Of a stretch of DNA of 64,000 bases, positions 55,932 to 64,000 are shown one piece after another (the first letter of the stretch is position 1; the number at the start of each line of letters is the position of its first letter). Both the position numbers and the translations under genes were made by a program. The notes beneath the pieces are model-generated. The model was given only the letters and a program-made list of their open reading frames with translations. It did not search any database and had not been told where the DNA came from. Where the stretch lies: the NCBI GenBank assembly GCA_016800925.1, contig JABCPU010000148.1, forward strand, positions 89,038 through 153,037, read 5' to 3'. Source of the stretch: Suillus spraguei (taxonomy: Eukaryota; Basidiomycota; Agaricomycetes; Boletales; Suillaceae).

Positions 55932-56408
55932 TGTTACAGTTGTACGTGCCCCTATTCATTTTCCCTTAGTTTCCTTACTTGTATATCATGTCACATGACT
56001 CTGACTCACATGCTCAACGCATCTGTACAACACATGCCTTCCTTATTAGGATACGCAGTTACGTTCTCACGGTTACTTGGTCTGTGCGCACATATTGGCC
56101 TATTTAAGCACAGTGTACTTGTAGTAGATTCCCTACTTTAATCTTACTGGGTTTTACCTGGAACTTCCTTCGCTTAGGTCTCCAACCTAAGTCATCCTTG
56201 AATTGTCTCTAGGTCTAAGCACTCCTTAGCCTTAGTCTCCATTCTCGTAAAGAACCTCTTGGACTTATCCTTGAGGCCAGACCCTTGATCGTACTCGGAA
56301 CATGTTCCTTGTACTTTCACCTTGTCCTCTTTTGGACATTGTAGAACTTCCCAGCAGACCGTCTGTGTCTTTTCACTGTCGCTGGTGACGCCACCCCAGT
56401 TCGTAACA
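55932..56408 (+). repeat. Gyp-2 3' LTR
   Basis: Preceded by the polypurine-like TACGGGGGTAA. Three transitions separate it from the 5' LTR. Confidence 0.9.
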
Positions 56409-57125
56409 GCCTGAGGTTTTGAGAGCATAGGCTCAGGCACGAGCAGCCTCAATGGAGTTGAGAGCCGGGAAGCAAATGAAGTTATCATGCTCAGCCAGCA
56501 AGGCAGCCATAACACGATTAGTGCAGTTGGTGACTGACCCAACAGATACCCCTGCCCACTGGCAGACATCCTCAGGGGAAATCGCATTACCATAGTGGCC
56601 AAGTCGATTAAGAAAGATAGCAAGTTGCACTGCAACTGGAATTTGGGGATTGTTGGATTGATTGTGGAAAATAGGGTGATTACTGATCTGATCAAGGATA
56701 TCATCAAAAATCTCGGGAAGAACACGTAGCTTCTTCTTGAATAAGTCGGGGTGATGATCAGCAAATTGATCAAGGAGTTGGATCTGAGGGGCTTGCATAG
56801 GGGGCTGAGTTAGAGGGTAAAGAACACGTGTTACTTCTACCTCTTCCCAAAGAGTAGTAAGGGAGCCAATAAGATGGATGAAATTCTGATGAATTTCAAT
56901 GGACATGTCGGAATTATCAGAGCCATCGGAAGAGTTAGACATGTAGGGGGACATAGGGGAGAGTGGTGATGGGGATCTGATGACAGAGTCATCAGAGATA
57001 GAAGAGGAATCAGAGTCAGAGATTTCACCATCTGCCATGGCATGCTCAGCCCAGGCTCTGGCTACATCTAGAGTAGCAGTATCTATTTCATTAAGCAGTT
57101 GCTGATGTTGAGATTGGCGAGGCAT
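56409..57125 (-). pseudogene. Harb-2 DDE transposase, 5' part
   Basis: Starts MPRQSQHQQLLNEID, with a Ser/Asp-rich stretch, then a helix-turn-helix region (QLAIFLNRLGHYGNAISPED and VCQWAGVSVGSVTNCTNRVM). A TGA at 56,433-56,435 follows EAARA. The same frame continues AYALKTSG and joins the left half exactly at the GCCTG duplication, so the TGA is probably a TGG to TGA change. Confidence 0.78.
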
Positions 57126-57293
57126 AGCAGCTGTCACTTGTTATCATGATTGATGGACTAATCTGAGCTAAGCGAGATTTAAGCGGAGCTTCAAATTTGG
57201 CGGTCTGTTTCTGTTCGCTGTACTACACAACGAGCTTGACCAATCCTCACCCTGCCACGGCCATGTTCTGCTCTCAGGATGTGCGTCATCGTT

Positions 57294-57466
57294 CCAGTGC
57301 ACCTTCGTCTAACACATCTCTGCATACTAATAGGCGGTACGTGGTGCCAGGCTCCAACGCATCTTCGTCTAACGCATCTCCGCATACTAATAGGCGGTGT
57401 GTGGTGCCGGCTCCAACGCATCTTCATCTAACGCATCTCCACATACTAATAGGTGGTGCTGGGCTC
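57294..57466 (+). repeat. About 59-bp minisatellite, three copies
   Basis: Three tandem units starting near 57,294, 57,354 and 57,413 share CATACTAATAGG and TTCGTCTAACGCATCTC with a few changes. It lies just upstream of the Harb-2 transposase start, so it may overlap its promoter. Confidence 0.85.
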
Positions 57467-57859
57467 CAGCACATCTTCATACACCGTGGCGATGGTGACG
57501 CTCTACCATTTTCTCCAACACAACACCGTTTTCCAAGTCCCACAAACATCTTATCACTCAGCGACATCTTTTTACCATTCTAGATTTTATTACAATAGTT
57601 CTTTGTTTGCTAGCTATGAAATATATGAACTTGGTGTTTTATTTTGTGCGCATGTGCGTCTAACCCTAACCCTAGCATTGGGACTTTGAGAAATTGAAGC
57701 ACATCTGAAGCGCATAGTATTTCAAACAGAGTTTGAATTTGGCTTTTCAAGCGGATTTTCAGAACGTTTCAAAGCATCTTTCAGAGCAATTCAGAACCAT
57801 TTCAGAACATTTCAGAACTGTTTCAGAAGGTTCAGAATTTTACTTTGAATACCCTTATT

Positions 57860-59690
57860 GTCATCAACACGCGTCGTGTTTGCTTCCTATGCCCATCCAT
57901 GCTATTTGAAAATATGAGGATATTGTCCATATAGATAACCATCCATCCTTTGTTAATCTCCTGCTGGAATGTCTGGTTCATGTAGGCCTGGAAAGTAGTG
58001 GGTGAGTTACAGAGACCAAAAAACATGACATTAGGTTCATAGAGACTGAATTTGGTGGTAAAGGCTGCTTTCCACCGATCATCAGGGTGAATACGGATGT
58101 TATTATATCTGGAATGTATATCCATTTTGGTAAAGAATTGAGCGTTATGAAGCCTTGCGACAAGAGAGACCGGGAGGGGTAATGGATCAGTGTTTTTGAC
58201 CATCCAATCATTGGTGTACCTATAATCCTGACAGGGTTGGAGTTTGCTGCTTTTCTTTCTGACAAAGAAGAAACCGCTGGCTTGCGGTGATTTCGATTCT
58301 GAGATAAAAACCTTGGCTACATTTTCATTGATAAAGGTTTTAACCAATGCTCGTTCCTTTTCAGAGAGTGGGTAAACCTTAGATGTTTGAGGAACGAAGC
58401 CTGGCTTTGTGTCAATGCAGTGATCTATGCCTGGTCGTTCTGGAAGAAGTTTATTGAGCCTGTCTTTGGTGAAGATAAGAAGGGACTAGTTCCTCGAATG
58501 GTTTCTTGTTCTTTTCTTTTTTGTTGGTGGTGAACTCCTGCGTTTTGTTACTATATTTCAGTGGTGGAAGCGAAGTAGTGGAGTAGTTGGGAAGTTGCTC
58601 AAGTCGAGAAGTTCCGTCTCATGTGAGAGGAGTATCCATGGATACGTCTTCAACTACTCTCATACAACTCCCATCAATGTTGTATTCCACTAGAAATTTG
58701 CCGTCATCGAGTTCATATGAAGAGATTTCTCGTACTTCTGGTGTGCTCCAAACATCCTGCATCATATTAAACTGTTCACTATCCTCTGTTGGGATTGACA
58801 AGGGTTGTTCATTTTCATCAGGAATTTCTTCAATTGACGCAGGAGGGGATTGTGGGTTGAAGTAGCGGGATAACTTTGGCACAACCCAATCTCTTCTGGG
58901 TAACTCCTCATTGGTTTTCCGCTTTCCCTGATTCTGTTCTTCGATAGGTCGTTGCGAGGGGGAATCCGGGAAGTAGCAAGATAACTTTTGTACGGTTCGA
59001 TCATGTCCCGGTAATTCTTCATCAGCTTTACGCTTTCCAGGTTCCTGCTTTTCACATAGAGGGTGCGGTGATTCCGGTTTGGCGTCAGGAGAAAATGTAT
59101 CAAAGGTTTCAATCGATGGTGTGTATTTCTGCTGAAGCCTGGAATTCTCCCATCTCGGCTTTTGTTCGCGGCTTGGGAATGCTATTGGTTACCCTGCTTT
59201 TCTTCTATCCATATCCACATCGATCTCGATTTCATCAGATTTTGGAGTTCAAGATAAGGATAAGGATTCCTTAGTCCAATCAATGAGTGGGTTCATGGCA
59301 CACAACCATGGAATCCCCAGTAGGATCTGATCATGTTGTCCAAGCTTAGTGATATTGAACTTGCAATACATGGTTCGTTCATCAATTCGTACTACCAACA
59401 GGCAGTAATGAGTGATTGGTCCTCCCTTAATCAAGGTTCCGTCGGTGGTTGTTACGTGAAAAGGTGAGCTAAGACGTCGTCGTGTAATTTGATGGAGATT
59501 TATGAACTCCTTGGAGATGAATGTTCTGGCTGCACCAGAATCTATGACAGCAGTGGTTTCGACGGATTTTAAACGGGTGCAAGAGATAAGGGTAATTGGA
59601 ACACGAAGTTCCTCTTGTTCACCTACAGCTCATACAAATCTTAGTAATACATTAGGAGAAACATACATCGATTTCTTGTTTCCCCAGATT
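57860..59690 (-). pseudogene. Gyp-1 pol, 5' part (protease to mid-RT)
   Basis: Protease is seen around TAVIDSGAARTFISKEF (D-S-G-A) and LLGIPWLCAMNPLIDW. A spacer region holds several stops and insertions. RT then runs from about 58,347 with [39 protein letters not shown] and YMDNILIFS, where YMDN replaces the usual YMDD. The coding sequence is cut at 57,860 by Harb-2 and resumes at 37,430. Confidence 0.7.
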
Positions 59691-60564
59691 AAAAATCCTC
59701 AATGGCGCACTGTCTCTTCTTCGTCATCTTCTTCATCATCTTCTTCTTTAGGAAGACCCTTGATTTCTGTCTTCTGAAGTGGAGTCTTCTTCTTCTTCTT
59801 CTTCTTCTCAGGGCAGTTACCAATACAATGCCCCATCTTATGACATCTGAAGCACTGACCTTTCCTCATGCATTTGGATCATTCTATATCAGAAATACAA
59901 TCCACCTCCATTGTGTCTTTATCTTTGGAGCTCACATAGCGATGGCTTCCAAAGTTATTCTTCTTCTGCTGCAGATGATGGGCGGTGATGCCTTTCAACT
60001 GGGTGTAGTTGTTATCGAGTGTGACACAGAGTTTCATGGTTTGTAGGAATGATGAGAGGCTAATACCAGTTTTGAACAAGCTGGTAAGAAGACCTTGGTT
60101 CAGTCCGTCGATGAAGAACTGTTTTATAGAAGAATCATCGGAGACTTCCGCTTGGCAGGAAAGGGCCTGGAAGTCGGCGATGTACTTTGAAGATCTCCTC
60201 CTTGTTTGAGTTTGCAGAGTTTGACCATAGCCGTTCCTTCCGGGTCAACAGCTTTGAAGTTCTTGTTAAACTCTTTCAGGAAGTCAGCCCACGTTCCATA
60301 TCCAATGGCTACACCTGCTGTATTCTTGTTATTGGGGTCTTGAGCGCTTTTCATAAATTCTTGCACCCAGCTTCCTGCATTGCCTTCATTCAAGAATGAG
60401 GTGACAAAGATGATCTTTGATTTGTCGGTCGTGTAGGTTTGATCATTGAGATCAAGGTACACTTTGCATGCAATAAGAAAGCATTCAGCTTTATTGCCAT
60501 CGCCATCGAAATTGGGAGGATGTGCAATCTTCATTTCAGCGGGTTTCAGTGCAGTCGTGGACAT
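59690..60564 (-). pseudogene. Gyp-1 gag, degenerate
   Basis: Starts MSTTALKPAEMKIAHPPNFD and is colinear with the gag of Gyp-2 and Gyp-3 (KIIFVTSFLNEGNAGSWVQE). The frame breaks near 60,170 and resumes at about 60,079. A stop follows CISDIE, after which CMRKGQCFRCHKMGH continues the CCHC knuckle. It ends at the conserved GGATTTTTAATC gag-pol junction near 59,690. Confidence 0.7.
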
Positions 60565-60682
60565 GATGTCTTCTTCGCTGCGATGCCTCTAGTCCAAGTG
60601 GTTACTACACGAGGGCTTTTCGAGTCAATTTAGATCTTGGATCTATGCTCATGGATGTGTGTGTTATGGGACTTTAATCTTT

Positions 60683-61149
60683 TGTTATGAACTGGGATGG
60701 CATCACCAGTGACAGTGAGGAGACACAGCTGGTCTGCTGGGAAGTTCTACTATGTTCAAAAGAGAATGAGGACAAGGAGTACATGGAGAGTTCCAAGTAC
60801 GAGTTCAAGTCTAAGAGTAACGACTCAAAGATGGTCAAGAATAATGACTAAGGCTAAGGAGTGCTTAGACTTAGAAACAATTCAGACGACTTAGGTTGGA
60901 GACCTAAGTGAAGGATGTTCTAGGTAAAACCCAGTAAAATTAAAGTAAAGTACACAAGTGTAATACAACATGCTTAAATAGGCCAATATGTGCGCACAGA
61001 CCAAGAGGGACATCAGAATGTAAGTGCGTATCCAAAGAAGGAAGGCGACTATAGTACAGATGCATTGAGCATATAAGTTGAGATCATGTTACATAATATA
61101 CAAGGTAAAGATGAGAGGAAAATGAATAGGGGCACGTATGATTGTAACA
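60683..61149 (-). repeat. Gyp-1 5' LTR
   Basis: Same length as the left copy. About 20 transition differences, for example TGTTATGAACTGGG against TGTTACAAACTGGG at the plus-strand left edge. Confidence 0.9.
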
Positions 61150-61154
61150 GCAGC

Positions 61155-62149
61155 TGCATCGCTTGCACAGAAATTTCCAGATCAGAAAGGTGGCAAGAAG
61201 ACTGATGCTGCCTGCAAGACAAAGTTTTCTTCCCTCAAGAGCAGTTATAATGCTGCAGTAGATCTCAGGTGTGGAGTGTCATCATCGGGATTTACATGGA
61301 CAGATGATGGGGGTGCTTGCATTGATGATAACTCAGCTAGTGCTTGGGCAGGATATGTGAAGTAAACACTGCACTTGTTATCATTGTGCTGGTTGATCTT
61401 ATTTTTTTAAAGTCTCATTCTAATGCCAACAGTTCTGGAACAAGGGGTTCCCACATTTTGCCATATTTGACCTCTTGACAGCCAGCAATGCAACAAAAGG
61501 GATCCATGTTCACTGGGTCCAGAGAAATAAGGCGGCCTCCATATCATCCAACACTGGTGGTATCAACCTTTGTGAACTATCTGTTGCCACCAATGAAATC
61601 TCTGCTGGCATGACGAGTTCATCTGCACCCTTATCTCATGTCCCTCTTACTTCGCCTATGGGTCCTCCTGCCTCACCTAATGCCATGGGTCCTCCTGCCT
61701 CACCTATTACCCACCTCGCCTCCACAAGTCCACCTTCAGCATTGACAAGTGCTAGCAGGGGCAAGCACAAGGCCAGTGCACTTGAGTCTGATATCAATGC
61801 CCCATAAGCCAAGCGTTCTCGCCTGCCGTCTGTCACCGCAAAAGCACAGCAGGATGGTAGTGCAGCAATGTCATCAATTGCTACTGTCATGCAAGAGATG
61901 AATAAGCATCTCAGTACCCCCTCACCTGCACCTACTACACTCCCTGCTGCACCCCCCTCTGACTTTGCATGCGCTGTTGAAGCCCTCACTTTGTCCACCA
62001 ACATATCAAAGCAAGATAAGTTGGAGATGATGCCGTTGTTTCTGAAGAACAAAGATGAGGCTATTGTATTTCTTTACATGGATGATGAACTGAGGGTCGC
62101 TTGGGTGGAAATGAGGTTGGGTGAACTTTGTGCTATGAACATTGACTGA
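61155..62149 (+). pseudogene. Harb-1 ORF2 3' part
   Basis: Continues the split ORF2 with ASLAQKFPDQKGGKKTDAAC and KTKFSSLKSSY, the rest of the Myb/SANT-like domain. An intron at 61,357-61,432 then joins to FWNKGFPHFAIFDLL. A Ser/Pro/Thr-rich linker with repeated MGPPASP follows. A TAA at 61,805-61,807 interrupts, but the same frame stays open for 114 more codons (KRSRLPSVTAKAQQD onward) to 62,149. The TAA is therefore probably a nonsense change from CAA. Confidence 0.68.
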
Positions 62150-62250
62150 TTACCATTCATTCAAATTGCTGTTTAACTCTATGTAAATACACAGTAGGGA
62201 CATTGTTACATGCAAAGTATTGAATCCTTGAGAGATAGACTACAGTTATG

Positions 62251-63640
62251 CTACTTGAACTGGATTGCCCTGTGCAGCACGCACTGCAACATAGTATAGT
62301 CATCCCACATGGCCCTAGCAATAGCATCACGATGAAGATCTGCTCTCTGCCTCTCCCAAGCATCTGCTAGTCCATCCCCCAGCTCATTGAGCTCAGCTGC
62401 TTCTAAATCCTCAAGCTCATGTCCTAACAGATCTCTGTCGTATTCATTGTCAAATATGGTAGGGTCATATCTATGAATGAAATTGTGCAAGGCACAAAGC
62501 GCTACAGGGATATGTGCTTGAACATCCATCTTGTATTCTGGTGGAAGCTGGAGAATACACCATTGTCGCTTCATCACTTTGAAGATACACTCAATAATGT
62601 TGTGAAGTGAAGCATGCCAGTGGTTAAATAGCTCTTCTGGTGTCTGCAGCCTAGACAAGTATTAGAAGCTGAAAAATTCAATGACATTTCAATGTTCTTA
62701 CTGGAGATTGACCTGATGCCATTCATTCAAATGGTAGCGGACACCACAGTATGGCACCAACAATGCATCACACATCCCAAAGCCAGCATCTGCGAGTAGA
62801 TATTTGCCCGGGGGCAAGCACAAGTCATGTGTGCGTGCATCATTCCAGAGTGTGGCATCAGTGACAGAGCCATCCCAGCCGCAAAGTGAATATATATATA
62901 TATATAAATTCATGGCTGCACACAAAGAGACAGTTCTGGAATAAGTATCCCTTGCGGTTGCACATGGTAGAGTGTTCACTGAGTGAGGCAAAGATTTGGA
63001 TATGTGTGCCATCCACAGCACCAATGCATTGGTTGAAAAAGCGGAAACGAGGGTTGTTTGCAATTTTTTGGGAAAGGGGTGTCTCAGTACTGGGCATATG
63101 AACTTGTGAGGTGTAGAATGGGTTGTCTGAGAAAAATAACAGCAGATGCTTGAAGTACCTACACAAAACATTTGAGTGATTTGAATGAGCTGGTACACTG
63201 AGTATTTACCTGGTGATGGTGTCAGGAGAACACTGGAACCACTCACCAAGATGGTGAATTGAAAGTCCTGTCACACAAGCATATAAAAATATGCCCAGCT
63301 ATTTATCTACGGAGACACCATTGTGAGACTGAGTAATACTGTTTTGTTTGAGAATCCAGACCAATGCTTCAAAAACATCAAGATTGACACCAAGATTGTT
63401 GCATATTCTATCGGGGTGACTTGCAATGAGCTTGTTAACCCATGCTTCACCAGTCAAGATTGATGTATGGTATGGAATGCGGGGAGTTGGAGATAGAAAT
63501 AGCAGATGGTATATATATACAACTTGTGCAACAATGCAGTTAACAACAATTATGAGTCAGTGTCAATGGAGCTGCTACTTGTTTCATTCCTGCATGAAGT
63601 ACTTGTAGGCATCCATATTGATGGGGGGCATTGAATGCTG
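62251..63640 (-). pseudogene. Harb-1 DDE transposase (PIF/Harbinger, DDE_Tnp_4)
   Basis: Minus-strand exons carry an N-terminal block of Harbinger type (TSILTGEAWVNKLIASHP), then LSIHHLGEWFQCSPDTITR, then CIGAVDGTHIQIF with the first catalytic Asp. DGSVTDATLW and LLADAGF hold the second Asp, and HNIIECIFKVMKRQW the catalytic Glu region. The last intron is 62,701-62,651 (51 bp) and the stop is at 62,251. A (TA)n tract at about 62,887-62,907 breaks the frame between YLFQNCLFVCSHEF and GWDGSVTDA, where an intron or expansion must lie. First exons are uncertain. It is probably not active as read. Confidence 0.68.
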
Positions 63641-63726
63641 TGCAGTGTGATTCTCAATCAATCTCTGTTATCATGATATGTCTCTATGTATGCCACATCA
63701 CCTGATAGGCTCATGTGTGTGCTGAA

Positions 63727-63818
63727 GGTCATGTGAGCAGGTTACATGATATCTGATTTGAATTTTCATTTGAAATTGAATTCTGAATTCTCATCAAATT
63801 TCACTGTCCAAACAGAGC
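63727..63818 (-). repeat. Harb-1 right terminal inverted repeat
   Basis: Reverse complement partner of the left repeat. It ends CACTGTCCAAACAGAGC on the plus strand, followed by TTA one base later. Confidence 0.85.
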
Positions 63819-63825
63819 CTTAGCT

Positions 63826-64000
63826 AAGTCAAAGACAATCGGTCTTGAATAGAGACTAAAACTAAGGAGTGCTTAGACTTAGGAGATAATTCAGATGACT
63901 AAGGATTGGAGGTCCTTAGTGAGGAGATTCCAGGTAAAATCCAGTAAGACTAAGTGAGGAATCTACAATGAATACACTATGCTTAAATAAGGCCAGATGC
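63826..64000 (-). repeat. Relic of a related Gypsy LTR, cut by the window edge
   Basis: From about 63,862 the plus strand reads ACTAAGGAGTGCTTAGACTT, then AGGTAAAATCCAGTAAGACT and TGCTTAAATAAGGCCAGATG. This order matches the Gyp-1 LTR on the same strand (33,303-33,437) with more changes. It is a diverged member of the same LTR family lying just outside Harb-1. Confidence 0.7.

Larger units (their letters stand above)
40360..56408 (+). mobile_element. Gyp-2: chromoviral Gypsy retrotransposon inside Harb-2 transposase
   Basis: LTRs of 477 bp at 40,360-40,836 and 55,932-56,408 (TGTTACAGTTG ... CGTAACA), flanked by a perfect GCCTG duplication (40,355-40,359, 56,409-56,413). By eye the two LTRs differ at three positions, all transitions. 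Content: gag, pol interrupted at 44,238 in RNase H by Gyp-3 and the solo LTR, rest of pol from 52,659, ORF3, polypurine tract. A TATA-like TATTTAAGC lies in each LTR. Confidence 0.92.
37434..57856. mobile_element. Harb-2: PIF/Harbinger DNA transposon inside Gyp-1, itself split by Gyp-2
   Basis: Ends are inverted: AAGGGTATTCTAAGTAAAAT on the left and the complement of AAGGGTATTCAAAGTAAAAT on the right. The flanking direct repeat is ATT (37,431-37,433 and 57,857-57,859). Removing it restores the RT codons of Gyp-1. It carries ORF2 (+, 37,630-39,328) and a DDE transposase (-, 57,125-56,409 joined to 40,359-39,451), again convergent. Native length is about 4.4 kb. Subterminal repeats of TTTCAGAAC occur at 57,765-57,835. 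Confidence 0.85.
33132..61149 (-). mobile_element. Gyp-1: chromoviral Gypsy retrotransposon on the minus strand, interrupted by Harb-2
   Basis: Flanked by 467-bp LTRs (5' LTR 60,683-61,149, 3' LTR 33,132-33,598), both TGTTA...TAACA, and by a perfect GCAGC duplication at 33,127-33,131 and 61,150-61,154. Reading leftward: gag, protease, first half of RT, then Harb-2 (37,434-57,856), rest of RT, RNase H, integrase, chromodomain, ORF3 and the polypurine tract. By eye the LTRs differ at about 20 of 467 positions, all or nearly all transitions, so it is the oldest of the three Gypsy copies. Confidence 0.9.
32713..63819. mobile_element. Harb-1: outer PIF/Harbinger DNA transposon, 31 kb with nested insertions
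   Basis: Bounded by 92-bp terminal inverted repeats (32,715-32,806 and 63,727-63,818) beginning GCTCTGTTTGGACAGTG. Flanking trinucleotides are ATA (left) and TTA (right), one mismatch from a TWA-type duplication. It carries a DNA-binding-type ORF2 on + and a DDE transposase on -, facing each other. The native element is only about 3.1 kb. The other 28 kb is Gyp-1 with everything inside it, inserted in ORF2 with a GCAGC duplication. Confidence 0.85.

Noticed and set aside
1..64000. CRISPR array, rRNA or prokaryotic operon signals
   Set aside because: None found. Intron-rich genes and LTR elements show a eukaryotic nuclear genome.

Overview
The window reads as nuclear DNA of a basidiomycete, most likely an Agaricomycete. 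The evidence is dense introns of 45-70 bp with GT-AG ends, single-copy eukaryotic housekeeping genes on both strands, a fungal-specific inositol phosphorylceramide synthase, and chromoviral Gypsy, DIRS-like and PIF/Harbinger elements. I cannot name a species. All exon boundaries and indel positions were read by eye.

Left part (1-27,000), gene-rich. In order: SHE9/MDM33 (+), DDB1 (+, 15 exons), a VNX1-type CAX cation/proton exchanger (-, 7 exons), a 2 kb gene-poor interval with a MITE-like element, the Fe-S helicase CHL1 (-, 16 exons, two MluI cell-cycle boxes just upstream), the phosphorelay protein YPD1 (-), a class III CoA-transferase of SUGCT type (-), an unrecognised Ser-rich protein with a SHOCT-like hairpin and C-terminal coiled coil (+), mitochondrial ribosomal protein uL16m (+), fimbrin SAC6 (-) and the IPC synthase AUR1 (-). 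The first five genes splice into clean frames. From about 18.0 kb onward, four of the five host genes (SUGCT, uL16m, fimbrin, AUR1) need small indels to stay in frame, nearly all in short homopolymers. That pattern suggests a sequence-quality change or local decay.

Middle (about 27,400-32,650): a DIRS-like tyrosine-recombinase retrotransposon with a gag-like ORF, a Cys/His-rich ORF, a fused reverse transcriptase-RNase H, and a tyrosine recombinase in an overlapping frame.

Right part (32,713-63,819): a six-layer nest of transposons. Most junctions can be read to the base from target-site duplications (TSDs). Harb-1 (Harbinger, 92-bp terminal inverted repeats, TIRs) contains Gyp-1 (minus strand, TSD GCAGC). 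Gyp-1 contains Harb-2 (TSD ATT), which contains Gyp-2 (TSD GCCTG), which contains Gyp-3 (TSD GCGTC). A 769-bp unrelated solo LTR (TSD AACAG) sits exactly at the right edge of Gyp-3. LTR divergence falls from outside to inside, as the nesting requires. A further LTR relic runs off the right edge.

The three Gypsy copies belong to one chromovirus family: CCHC gag, protease-RT-RNase H-integrase-chromodomain pol in the -1 frame. After pol each carries an extra separate ORF (ORF3) of about 490 codons, with a conserved helical N-terminus and two CCHC-type knuckles at its C-terminus. I do not recognise ORF3 from any described element, and it is the best candidate for something undescribed here. Both Harbinger elements carry a convergent gene pair: a DNA-binding-type ORF2 on + and a DDE transposase on -.
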